IMG/VR virus record: IMGVR_UViG_3300009502_001060
Span: 1-54,155 of that record
Origin: a virus
DNA: 54,155 nt
Strand: one strand, 5' to 3'
Positions 41,501 through 48,640 of the stretch are shown here, piece by piece. Numbering within the stretch: position 1 is the stretch's first letter; every line of letters starts with the position of its first letter. The notes under the pieces are model-generated. The model made no database searches and was not told the origin of the DNA. It saw nothing but the letters and a program-made list of their open reading frames with translations. A program made the position numbers and the translations under genes.

Positions 41501-43109
41501 ATGCTACTACCCACCCAAATATACCACGAGCAATGTCCATAGCAGGAATAACCAGCGCAAGCATATTATCAATAATCGGAAGCAACCACGACTGTGCGCG
41601 TGCAAGAATTTGATTCCATTTAGCCGATATAGCTGCCAATCGAGTCTGGTTATTTAACGTGCGTAAAATGGCACTGCTATCCTTAGCTCTGGCCTTTGCC
41701 GCTGCCTCATTTTCCTTACGCATTTTCTCGTAAAGCTTAAGTTGTAATTTTTGCTCTGGTGTGCCAGAACGTCTGATTTTCTCCATCTGTGTGCTGGTCT
41801 GGACCATACTAAGTAACTGGTCCTCAGAAAATCCAGTCATTTGGGCAAATGCCTTCATCTGAAAGTAATCCATTTTTGTAGCAAACCCATGCTTCTGCGC
41901 TAATCTCACGGTTTCTTTTGCAACACCTTCCAAATCCCTGGCATATGTCAGTTCACGAATTCGTTGCATATTAATAGATGTGCCCAATAAAACCGACGCA
42001 TCCATTTCATCATTAACACTTTGATTAAAATCAAGAACATGAGAACCAGCCGATGCTACCGCCTCCATAGAAGTCCCCATGCGACGCAATTCAACCGCCG
42101 TGCGTATAGCGACACTAGGAAGACGAGACATCATCAATAGTGTCTTACTTGACCTAGAAGCCACATCTTTCATTACGTCGTCAAGCTGAACCCCAGCCGC
42201 ATTCGACATGTTTTTAGCAACATACATCGTTGATATCTGAGATTCCATAGAACTTTTAGAAACCGCAGCCATGTTGCGAAGAAACATCACGCTCGTGTCT
42301 TCAGAAATATTAAGTTGTGCTGACATGAGAGATATATCCTCGACCAATGCCTTTGTAACATTATGAATACCACCAACTATTTTTCCTATAGCTTGATAAG
42401 ATTTGTAAACACCATCTATACTTACACCCATATCCATATAATCAATGGCAATTTGCTGGGCATCCTTTCGAATAGTAGCCGACTCATTGCGAGTCATGCC
42501 CATTGCTTTACGTAAATTCCATGCCGCCGTATCCATTTTATTGAAAAGTTCGTAAGCTCCCTTAATCATCATTAAAGTAGCTGCAATTATTCCAGCGGCT
42601 GCTTTTCCCTTTCCCAAGCTCATGAGTGTCTTGGCAGTCTTACTCACGTATTCATATTCTTTGACTTGAATTCCAAACATCTCCTTTGCTTGCTCGGCAG
42701 CAAAATTGAAATACCTTCGACTATGATCAAATTGGCGTTTCGCCATGTCAATTTCAAGCGCATTCTCTTCACGAGACAGGCTCAGTGCCATTTTAAGACT
42801 ATCAATCTTCTGTTTAGCAGCATTAACCAGACCTTCTACATATTTTCTTTGTGCTTCGCTTGTGGCTTTGATACCTCTTATCGTCATTCGTTCATGTTGA
42901 GCCATCTTTTTCCGAATCGCGTCTATCATTATCTGCTCATTCCTATGATGTTTGGCGATTCTTTGCTGAACATCGAGAGTAAATTTCCAGCTTTCTTCCT
43001 TCAGTTTCCTTTCCTCTTGTAACATGTCGTTATGTATCTTCTGTATATTTACGAAGTCTCGATATGTCTCAACATTATCTTCGGTTGGAAATGGAAGTGT
43101 ATCAGCCAT
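38502..43109 (-). CDS. Tail tape measure protein with Trp-rich internal repeats
   Basis: At 1535 residues this is the longest gene of the window and follows the gp26/gp51-like pair, the usual tape-measure position. The N-terminal 500 residues are helical and coiled coil. Hydrophobic, membrane-like segments follow (about 500-800). Residues 800-1350 contain about a dozen units of the type NPIGLAIQGFKLIWWVGKKI followed by SVLWEGVKAWFKW, some of them identical over 30 residues. The C-terminus is a Pro/Lys-rich linker and a helix (IIALLEKIAGKDTTINMDGN). Tape measure proteins set tail length and may form a channel in the host membrane. Repeat number would directly change tail length. Confidence 0.82.
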   Translation of the reverse strand: MADTLPFPTEDNVETYRDFVNIQKIHNDMLQEERKLKEESWKFTLDVQQRIAKHHRNEQIMIDAIRKKMAQHERMTIRGIKATSEAQRKYVEGLVNAAKQKIDSLKMALSLSREENALEIDMAKRQFDHSRRYFNFAAEQAKEMFGIQVKEYEYVSKTAKTLMSLGKGKAAAGIIAATLMMIKGAYELFNKMDTAAWNLRKAMGMTRNESATIRKDAQQIAIDYMDMGVSIDGVYKSYQAIGKIVGGIHNVTKALVEDISLMSAQLNISEDTSVMFLRNMAAVSKSSMESQISTMYVAKNMSNAAGVQLDDVMKDVASRSSKTLLMMSRLPSVAIRTAVELRRMGTSMEAVASAGSHVLDFNQSVNDEMDASVLLGTSINMQRIRELTYARDLEGVAKETVRLAQKHGFATKMDYFQMKAFAQMTGFSEDQLLSMVQTSTQMEKIRRSGTPEQKLQLKLYEKMRKENEAAAKARAKDSSAILRTLNNQTRLAAISAKWNQILARAQSWLLPIIDNMLALVIPAMDIARGIFGWVVAFKLATKYAGALAAKVASIVAWFAVFPRHVASFIDRFARFPRIFNALRSLSERLTQIWVAISKLNPFAFLHRAIRTFLIARSLGLEMTGIFQRILYYVGKITWFLAGWADRIRFAFSEVGMIGKAFASIGRFLAPVGRFFTTIGKWIGSLAKLAVGAARFGLIVGKIALYVGKFAGLIDGIGEVIMAFQFVYYLIVRLKGIGDAFNKGFFHGLWFGLKAIVGALYDVLLGPFVDAFKWIWSFFGGKSPSYLGMGIVNGIKSIGGMLFNAIIMPWKHAFAVIKFLFKSLIPFGLIIMGFKFLKKLFPETFGALSNLFGKIWGVLKKTVSSIWEGYKFLFKWFNPIGLAIQGFKLMWSVGKKIVSVLWEGYKFLFKWFNPISRAIQAFKLIWTTIRAVFSKARDIVDGFFSGLKNKFKSIVKGWIGNFDRFLSFIVNGITSIGSSIIRGIVVPIGLVIQGFKMIWGIGKKIVSVLREGVNFLVKWSNPINIIILGFKFLKKLFPETFAAIGNLFGKIWGVQKKIISFALECLKFYFKWLNPIGLVFQVLKLIWWVGTKIISLVWEGVKAWFKWMFPIGLAIKGIKMIWGFMEKTVSSIWEGAKFWLKWLNPIGLAIQGFKLIWWVGKKIVSVLWEGVKAWFKWMFPIGLVIQGFKFLKKLFPETFAAIGNLFGKIWGVQKKIISFALECLKFYFKWLNPIGLAIQGFKLIWWVGTKIISLVWEGVKAWFKWMFPIGLVIKGIKTIYGLMKKTISSIWEGAKFLFKFTPIGLAIRGIKLIGTTIRGVFSSAGNIVRGFFSGASGWFTGIGNRFKSVVKGWIKGFDHFLASIVNGIKNIGSKIIDGITAPFKKAFGLLEKIPLIGRMFGSKTPKVEKVPVLTPEKTKQDTSTPDVKAALDKMKKEADITSTARYNALAKDYQERGLQSTGVKTKPIVSEQLPENKILQKTQESPDPTIESNNRIIALLEKIAGKDTTINMDGNRVSTYMARGIEFHGGWGSNKV
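39170..40640 (-). repeat. Internal direct repeats of the tape measure gene
   Basis: About a dozen imperfect units of roughly 100-120 bp. Positions 39427-39527 and 39901-40001 are identical over 101 bp (offset 474 bp). Other near-identical segments begin close to 39312, 39578 and 39787. Confidence 0.85.
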
Positions 43110-43128
43110 AAATTATGCGGTATTCATT

Positions 43129-43136
43129 TATAAATA
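43129..43136 (-). promoter_or_regulatory. TATTTATA motif of the tape measure gene
   Basis: Sense-strand octamer TATTTATA 19 bases before ATG 43109. Confidence 0.35.
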
Positions 43137-43160
43137 GGGAGGAGCATCTGTTTTATGCGG

Positions 43161-43188
43161 TTGACAACGCTATAAACCATGTTACAAT
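43161..43188 (+). promoter_or_regulatory. sigma70-like promoter with almost no leader
   Basis: TTGACA (43161-43166), 16 bases, TACAAT (43183-43188), then only six bases to ATG 43195. Transcription should begin at or next to the start codon. Confidence 0.65.
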
Positions 43189-43194
43189 ATTGGC

Positions 43195-43449
43195 ATGAAC
43201 GAAACAAATGAAGGTGGATGGCTTTTCCGATTGATTATAGGCATAGGAATAATAGGATTGCTCGCAATTTTCGTAGGATGTATGGTAGCTCCATGTTTAG
43301 GACCGTGGATCAAAAGACAACTGGCAATAGAATACGCTCTATATTCCGACTGGGAACGCCGTGTAGCGGCTGATATGCCACCAATTTATGCATTTCTATG
43401 GTTCGTCGCCATAGTAGCATGGACTATTGTTTTCTGGTGTAACCTCTAA
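43195..43449 (+). CDS. Small two-helix membrane protein on the opposite strand within the tail operon
   Basis: The 84-residue protein has two membrane helices (about residues 12-36, LIIGIGIIGLLAIFVGCMVA; and 63-82, YAFLWFVAIVAWTIVFWCNL) joined by a charged loop. It is read against the tail genes from its own strong sigma70-like promoter, so it is probably expressed early. A holin, superinfection-exclusion or host-membrane role is possible; no family is recognised. Its 3' end overlaps the end of the gp51-like gene by four bases. Confidence 0.6.
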   Translation: MNETNEGGWLFRLIIGIGIIGLLAIFVGCMVAPCLGPWIKRQLAIEYALYSDWERRVAADMPPIYAFLWFVAIVAWTIVFWCNL

Positions 43450-43766
43450 TGCCGATTAACTCCCGGTCCTTTAACCGTCTTGGACTGAGACGTTGCCTCT
43501 TTTGCATTTGAGGATGCTTTCTCCAATTCACGATTCTCTCTTTCCCTGGTGTTAACAAGCTTGCGAAGATAAAATGACCTGTATTGCACAGGCATTTCAT
43601 ACACCGCAAAATACTCGATTTTCCCAAAATGGGTCAAATCAAATATGATTTCATGGAGTTGAACCTTATACTCCTGAGTTAGGCCAAAAAAAGGATACTC
43701 CCATCGGAATCTCCTCCTTGCGCTCCAAATTACAATTATTACATTGGAAGGCAAAAGTAATATCAA
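43446..43766 (-). CDS. gp51-like baseplate hub assembly protein, probably reached by frameshift
   Basis: The recognisable part is YPFFGLTQEYKVQLHEIIFD followed by EYFAVYEMPVQYRSFYLRKL, a helical 'F..L..MP...R.FY..KL' pattern seen in T4-type gp51 proteins, which follow gp26 in T4 order. A charged tail follows. The frame opens at ATG 43766, 100 bases inside the gp26-like gene, but codons before WEYPFFG look non-coding and no good start exists near the family core. A run of seven T in the gp26 frame suggests that this part is made as a frameshifted extension. Confidence 0.55.
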   Translation of the reverse strand: MILLLPSNVIIVIWSARRRFRWEYPFFGLTQEYKVQLHEIIFDLTHFGKIEYFAVYEMPVQYRSFYLRKLVNTRERENRELEKASSNAKEATSQSKTVKGPGVNRH

Positions 43767-44487
43767 TATCAGGCATAGTCTCTCGTAAATGAGTTCGAAG
43801 AGCTAAACTATCCTTGGAGACAAGTTCTTCATTAACATACCGACGAATGACTGAACGCTCAGCATTACCATCCAGAGCCGTTATAATATGCCCCAAACGA
43901 GTTGTAACCTCACGCCGAAGCTCTTTGGATACCTTTTCCATACCCTTTAACTCTTGGTCAATTAAATTTTCATCTTTCTTGGTCAAAAGCTTGAATGTAA
44001 CAGTCTTTCCAGAATATGGAAGCTTGAAAGTGAAAACATTTTCTCCCCTCGGATATTTTTCAAAATCAAATGGACGATTATCCATCTTGCCAAGATCAAT
44101 TGTAATGGAGTTTTCCTTGCCACATCGCCCGCACGTCATCGTAGCCTCATACTGGTCACCATATGCCAAACGACGAATAGCAAAGAATGCAGCATTCCTA
44201 TCACAAACAAGCATATCATCAAGATTTATAGCTTTGTTAATCGTGACAGATTCAAGAAGCTTGTCCAAAACAATGTTCTTCTGAATAAGATTTGGCGAAG
44301 TAAGTATGTCTTCCTCTTTTGCCGTCATCATCTTGAGATCAAGTGTGCCAGTTGAAAGCGGATTGTCTACGGGATAAAACCAACCTTTTGAAGGAAGGTT
44401 TATCTGTTCGTGAGGAAATGTGCTTTCCATTTTTTGTGGAACAGGTTGAGAAATATTCGGGCGTGTAATCGGAATTATTTGGTCCAT
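43666..44487 (-). CDS. Baseplate hub protein (T4 gp26-like)
   Basis: The 273-residue protein has the gp26-family layout: FPHEQINLPSKGWFYPVDNP, LDLKMMTAKEEDILTSPNLI, VLDKLLESVTINKAINLDDM, LVCDRNAAFFAIRRLAYGDQ, then a zinc-type pair CGRCG near 120 and CNNCN near 250. This order is highly characteristic of the family in T4-like and larger myophages. The C-terminus PMGVSFFWPNSGV is encoded over a seven-T run at which ribosomes may shift into the gp51-like frame. It lies two genes upstream of the tape measure gene. Confidence 0.75.
   Translation of the reverse strand: MDQIIPITRPNISQPVPQKMESTFPHEQINLPSKGWFYPVDNPLSTGTLDLKMMTAKEEDILTSPNLIQKNIVLDKLLESVTINKAINLDDMLVCDRNAAFFAIRRLAYGDQYEATMTCGRCGKENSITIDLGKMDNRPFDFEKYPRGENVFTFKLPYSGKTVTFKLLTKKDENLIDQELKGMEKVSKELRREVTTRLGHIITALDGNAERSVIRRYVNEELVSKDSLALRTHLRETMPDIDITFAFQCNNCNLERKEEIPMGVSFFWPNSGV
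43686..43692 (-). other. Candidate programmed frameshift site (seven T in the mRNA strand)
   Basis: In the gp26 frame the codons read TCC TTT TTT TGG. A +1 or -2 shift on the T-run enters the gp51-like frame (GGC CTA ACT CAG), giving ...SFF-GLTQEYK. A -1 shift would meet a stop after two codons. The position, just upstream of the tape measure gene, is where tail-assembly-chaperone frameshifts are found in many phages. Confidence 0.45.
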
Positions 44488-44553
44488 ATTTGTAATCTAT
44501 TTGTTGGTTTATCTGATAATATATAGAGCCAACTTATAAAAATTCAAATTATT

Positions 44554-44937
44554 TTATGCTCGAAGTTTACGAATGTTTTCCGCCACGCTACCACGGGAAG
44601 CTACTTTCTGCTGTAACCCCTTGACATTTTGATCGTCATTGTTTCGCTCAAAACATTTCCATTGATCATACTGAGATTTAAATGAATCGGCCTTCTCTTT
44701 ATTGGTGATTTTCTGTTGCTTAGCCTTATCAAGATCCGATTTATTCTTGAGCATTTGATCATGCGCCTGCTTAGATTTCTCCGCAGGGGTCTGAGTATCG
44801 TCGGGATTAGCGCCATCGTCCGCATTCCCATCGTCGGCACTGTCTTCACTACTTGATGACATGGATGAATACTCCTTCAACACCGATTTAGTAATAAGTC
44901 GAAGAAGTTCATCAAGTTGTCGACGAGTGATTTTCAT
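44554..44937 (-). CDS. Small charged protein with amphipathic N-terminus
   Basis: The 127-residue protein starts MKITRRQLDELLRLITKSVL, followed by a Ser/Asp-rich segment (SSMSSSSEDSADDGNADDGA) and a Lys/Gln-rich helical end. The start overlaps the upstream stop as TAATG. The amphipathic start is shared in type with the neighbour and with proteins at 12.6 and 51.6 kb. Function unknown; probably virion-related from context. Confidence 0.5.
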   Translation of the reverse strand: MKITRRQLDELLRLITKSVLKEYSSMSSSSEDSADDGNADDGANPDDTQTPAEKSKQAHDQMLKNKSDLDKAKQQKITNKEKADSFKSQYDQWKCFERNNDDQNVKGLQQKVASRGSVAENIRKLRA

Positions 44938-45815
44938 TAGGAATTTAGAATCTGATTAACCATCTTTTTAATCAACTTTTTTGCACCTTCACCAATATTA
45001 ACAGGATTAGCAGGATCATCTATATCGGTGGGGTCATCAATACCATAACGAGGTGATGGAAGATTTCTACGCTTCATATGGGTTTCATAATCCTGATCAG
45101 TCATCGCAGTATAATTAAGATTTGGCGATGGAGTCGATACGGGTGTTCCCATAATATCTCCAGGTTGAACCGAATCATCCTTGGCAATTTGAAGACTTTT
45201 ATCTGCCATTAAGAAAATTTCTTCGGACTCTGGGTCCATTTTGCCGAAATAAAAATAAATTGGAAGTTTTGGATTGCGTGCGGCTTCTCTACCCATACGT
45301 TTTGCACCGAGAGAAACTTTCGCCCGAGAACCAGCCATTGAAACTGCAACTTGATGAAGAACTCTCTCAACGGAAGATTCATCGTGCCCAGTCCATTTGA
45401 CAGAAGTAAGTTTTGATTTATCTTTTGGATTAATAACCGATGCACCTTTAGGAATACGTGGTGGCGTATTTATAAGTGAAGGAGTAGCGGCTGCATCAGG
45501 CGTCGGCGGTGTCGGCGGTGTCGCTGCTGCCTCTGGACCCTTCTCAGGAGATGATGGGTCTTGTGATGGGTCTTTGGACTTATCATCGGGCTTATTCTCA
45601 GGCTTATCTTCCTCTTCGTTAATCTTCGTAACATTCTTTTTGCCTTTTTTGAATGGATTAACAGTAACCTTCTGCTTAACAGGCTCTTTATCATCGCCAT
45701 CACCAATACCAGATGACTTAAGCTTGCTTACATCAGCGTCTTCGTTAATCTGATCAAGAACTTCCCGCACACATCGCTGAACGAGACACTCCAAAAGTTC
45801 GGTTCGAATCTTCAT
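44937..45815 (-). CDS. Hypothetical structural-region protein with Pro-rich linker
   Basis: I start at ATG 45815 (MKIRTELLECLVQRCVREVL), which has TATTTATA five bases upstream; the frame extends to 45875 without support. The 292-residue protein has an amphipathic N-terminal helix and a long disordered Lys/Pro/Ala-rich region (EAAATPPTPPTPDAAATPSL). It also has a folded domain (SKLTSVKWTGHDESSVERVL; LPIYFYFGKMDPESEEIFLM) and a C-terminal helix (GAKKLIKKMVNQILNS). No family is recognised. It sits in the tail operon between the tail tube and gp26-like genes. Confidence 0.5.
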   Translation of the reverse strand: MKIRTELLECLVQRCVREVLDQINEDADVSKLKSSGIGDGDDKEPVKQKVTVNPFKKGKKNVTKINEEEDKPENKPDDKSKDPSQDPSSPEKGPEAAATPPTPPTPDAAATPSLINTPPRIPKGASVINPKDKSKLTSVKWTGHDESSVERVLHQVAVSMAGSRAKVSLGAKRMGREAARNPKLPIYFYFGKMDPESEEIFLMADKSLQIAKDDSVQPGDIMGTPVSTPSPNLNYTAMTDQDYETHMKRRNLPSPRYGIDDPTDIDDPANPVNIGEGAKKLIKKMVNQILNS

Positions 45816-45820
45816 ATAGT

Positions 45821-45828
45821 TATAAATA
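45821..45828 (-). promoter_or_regulatory. TATTTATA motif
   Basis: Sense-strand octamer TATTTATA five bases before ATG 45815, which helps decide that start. Confidence 0.4.
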
Positions 45829-45852
45829 TCGGTCAAAATTGAGAAATTGAGT

Positions 45853-47790
45853 CTATTTTGAAAATATCCATTCATATTTCAAATTTCCACAGTCCCATAT
45901 TCTATCCCATCCATTCAATTGCATATTTTCCCATTCTGTCAAGGCGGGGACAAATATAGGAACCTTTTTGGATAATATACTCTTCCGAAATCCAAACTTA
46001 TGATACCGAACAGCATATCCAGGCTTAAAATACCAGAATGAAGGAATAATGATTTGCTTATTTGTGAACCCCATTTTTTCATACAAACTGCCCATGCTCC
46101 ATCTGCGGTCGGCAAATGAAATTATTTTCTTCGGGTGGTAATTTCGTATAAAATATGATAACATTTTCGAAGCGCCACCAACGACTAACCCCGCCGAAGC
46201 ATATCTCAGTAACTCATATTCGTCGGTATCAATTGCTGAGTGACCCATAATAATTCTTGGACTTCCGAAGGTCATTACCGATATCAATTCGTTATTATAA
46301 AATAATCCGACATTTACTTTAGATGGGCATCTTCCTTGTATATGATATTTTTCCAAAAAAATTGTAGAATGCTTTCCTGTTATCTCTTCAATTTTACACT
46401 TCCTAGCATACAACTTATTAACTGACTTACAGAATAAATGATGTAGTTTATTTTTAACTATCTCTTTCTTATTGTTCCATTCATCTTCAAATATAGTAAT
46501 AAGTTGAATTCCGTTCATATGGCATCTTTCCATTTTGTTAAGATGATATAATTTATTCTTTCCTCCTCCCATCTCCGAATGCCAAAACAATCCATCATAT
46601 TCTATGGCAATTTTAAAGGATGGAACATATATGTCCAATTCCAAGTTTTTTAATAAACTTCGGTCGCGGGAAATAACATTTTCCATAGGAATTAAATGTT
46701 GTATGTAATCCAGAATTTCTTTCTCGGCATAGGAATATCCTGCTATATTTGGAAAACACACCAAACATCGGGGATGACCATTTCCGTCAAAATGGTCGTC
46801 AAATATATTCCCACATTTCTGACATCTAACCTTATATCGATGCTGATAAGATAAATCTATAAATTCATCCTCAGAAAACAATAAGTCTACCTTTGAAAGT
46901 CCACGCTGTAAATCGTATAAGAATTTATATCTTGTTTTTCGAACGGTCTCGCTTGCCTTTTTTCTTACATCCTCAATTTGAGAAGGATATTCAACCCCGA
47001 ATTTTTGTTTGTATTGTGCTCTGACTTTTTGCATTATTTCGTCAGACTGAAACGGATTATTCACACCATATTTTAGATAATATGCTTTTATTTTTCTGTC
47101 TTTAATTACAGAAGATTGCGATATATTATCAACCCCGTACTTCTTTTGGCATGTTTCTTTAATATGATTTTTAACTTCATTCGCTTGCCATGACCAATCA
47201 ACACCATAATGCTTTTGATTGGATTGTTTGATTCGATTTATGATTTCGGGAAATTTACTTGAATTGTCCACCCCATATTTAATCAAACATGTTTGCTTTG
47301 CTTTTTCGGAATTAACATAAGTTGCATCACCATATCGTTCCAATTTAGTTTTTCGTATTTTCTTAAGCCTTTCGGGTTCATTCGATGTAACCTTGCAACT
47401 ACATCTGTTCGAACAATATAATTGATCTCTTAATTTTAATGATTTGAAAACATTACCGCATTGTTTGCAAGACTTTTCTTCCCAAAAATCCCAATTTATA
47501 GGTTTTGTGACGGATCTCGACGGAGCACTGGAAACATTGGCACATTTTGCCGAACAAAATTTCGCAAACCCCACTACGAAAGAACGAAATCCAACAGTCT
47601 TGTTGCATAATTCACATTTTCCAATGGATAAATTGTCTTTATACAAAAACCGATAAAGTTTTTCGGAAAAAGATTTGCCCGTATATTCAACCTTTATCTG
47701 CTCATAGAAATCTTTGTATTTAGCCTTTATAATCTGAACAAACGAATCTTTGTTGCTCCCAATCAGTTTTAAAATTTCTTCGGTAATCAT
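45853..47790 (-). CDS. Large Vsr-like homing endonuclease with KYGV repeats (paralog 1)
   Basis: From ATG 47790 (TAGGGA six bases upstream) the protein has 645 residues. It contains several zinc fingers (CELCNK...CSAKC; CKQCGN...CSNRC; later CQKCGN...CLVC). Five or so repeats of about 32 residues are built on 'KYGVDN.....I' (LIKYGVDNSSKFPEIINRIK; CQKKYGVDNISQSSVIKDR). A nuclease core (IAIEYDGLFWHSEMGGGKN) of the EDxHD/Vsr type follows. The C-terminal domain (VGGASKMLSYFIRNY; ISFADRRWSMGSLYEKMGF) resembles a GNAT fold. Such proteins are annotated as homing endonucleases in large phages. It is inserted between the tail tube gene and the next tail gene. Confidence 0.75.
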   Translation of the reverse strand: MITEEILKLIGSNKDSFVQIIKAKYKDFYEQIKVEYTGKSFSEKLYRFLYKDNLSIGKCELCNKTVGFRSFVVGFAKFCSAKCANVSSAPSRSVTKPINWDFWEEKSCKQCGNVFKSLKLRDQLYCSNRCSCKVTSNEPERLKKIRKTKLERYGDATYVNSEKAKQTCLIKYGVDNSSKFPEIINRIKQSNQKHYGVDWSWQANEVKNHIKETCQKKYGVDNISQSSVIKDRKIKAYYLKYGVNNPFQSDEIMQKVRAQYKQKFGVEYPSQIEDVRKKASETVRKTRYKFLYDLQRGLSKVDLLFSEDEFIDLSYQHRYKVRCQKCGNIFDDHFDGNGHPRCLVCFPNIAGYSYAEKEILDYIQHLIPMENVISRDRSLLKNLELDIYVPSFKIAIEYDGLFWHSEMGGGKNKLYHLNKMERCHMNGIQLITIFEDEWNNKKEIVKNKLHHLFCKSVNKLYARKCKIEEITGKHSTIFLEKYHIQGRCPSKVNVGLFYNNELISVMTFGSPRIIMGHSAIDTDEYELLRYASAGLVVGGASKMLSYFIRNYHPKKIISFADRRWSMGSLYEKMGFTNKQIIIPSFWYFKPGYAVRYHKFGFRKSILSKKVPIFVPALTEWENMQLNGWDRIWDCGNLKYEWIFSK

Positions 47791-47885
47791 AGTATCCCTA
47801 CCAGTCACATCTTCACCCATAAGTATGAACCAATCCAAAGAAAATGTCAAATGATTTCTCCGAAGAAAAACGAAACCGATATAAT

Positions 47886-47916
47886 AAAAAATCTCCCCGT
47901 ATAGAGGAGATTTTTT
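47886..47916. terminator. Bidirectional intrinsic terminator
   Basis: AAAAAATCTCC and GGAGATTTTTT form an 11-bp stem around a nine-base loop, with six T on either strand. It lies downstream of the tail tube gene and should end its transcript before the endonuclease gene, which would favour high separate expression of the tube protein. Confidence 0.8.
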
Positions 47917-47985
47917 GAATCTTGTTTTTTGAATATATAATTACACAATCAAAATCAGTGTAAGTTCCTAATAATCAACAGCATA

Positions 47986-48477
47986 CTAAAATTGAAGTAT
48001 CGCATAATCAAAACTCAGACCGAGGGTTACTATTACGGGTTCGCCAGCATCAGTCCATGTCAAGCTACCACCGTCATAGGAAGTTGGAAAGGCACCTTTC
48101 AGTGTCCATTCTTCTACTTTATCGCCTACGGGTCCGAGAACATCGATGGTGCATTCTTTTTTATAAAAGTCTTGGTAGCCGTCTCGTCCAGTTACAGATT
48201 CGTGTGAGAGACGGAACCACTCAAATACGGTTTGTGTAGCTGAGGGTACAACTGGATCATAAAGTTCCAACGTCATTGCTTCCCACACTGATTTACCTTT
48301 GTAGAACCATTGGAGGTTGATATAATCAATTGTCTTGCGTTCTTGGGTCCATTTTGGTCTATCGGTTTTACGAATTAGGTAAGTTGGTACTCCATCTACA
48401 TAAAACAAGAACCGATTCATCGTTTTTGGTTCCCACATTACATAGAACATCTCGTTATTAGTTAATAGATCGGCCAT
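47986..48477 (-). CDS. Tail tube protein (T4 gp19-like)
   Basis: The 163-residue length equals that of T4 gp19. Typical segments are NRFLFYVDGVPTYLIRKTDR, ERKTIDYINLQWFYKGKSVW, EAMTLELYDPVVPSATQTVF, TIDVLGPVGDKVEEWTLKGA and a final VTLGLSFDYAILQF. All match the phage tail tube family, in which 'LyDp..PSatQ.v..W', 'LgPvGd.ve.W.l.Ga' and the terminal 'l.fdyAi' are conserved. Hexamer rings of it form the inner tail tube. It is followed by a strong terminator and flanked on both sides by related homing endonuclease genes. Confidence 0.8.
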   Translation of the reverse strand: MADLLTNNEMFYVMWEPKTMNRFLFYVDGVPTYLIRKTDRPKWTQERKTIDYINLQWFYKGKSVWEAMTLELYDPVVPSATQTVFEWFRLSHESVTGRDGYQDFYKKECTIDVLGPVGDKVEEWTLKGAFPTSYDGGSLTWTDAGEPVIVTLGLSFDYAILQF

Positions 48478-48549
48478 TTTTTACACTTTCTTTTTCAGCG
48501 ACTACTGCCACTGGTTCTTTGTTTTTGCTGTGGAATATATCCACATAAA

Positions 48550-48557
48550 TATAAATA
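48550..48557 (-). promoter_or_regulatory. TATTTATA motif upstream of the tail tube gene
   Basis: Sense-strand octamer TATTTATA, followed by a second half-copy, 72 bases before ATG 48477. It is farther from the gene than the other examples. Confidence 0.35.
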
Positions 48558-48577
48558 ACTCCCCGAGCAGTAATAAT

Positions 48578-48606
48578 TTGACATTCTTGAAATTATATGC
48601 TATATT
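48578..48606 (+). promoter_or_regulatory. sigma70-like promoter of the + strand endonuclease
   Basis: TTGACA (48578-48583), 17 bases, TATATT (48601-48606), 34 bases before ATG 48641. Confidence 0.6.
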
Positions 48607-48640
48607 TAATCTTGTTACAATATAAGAACCAAAAACATTC

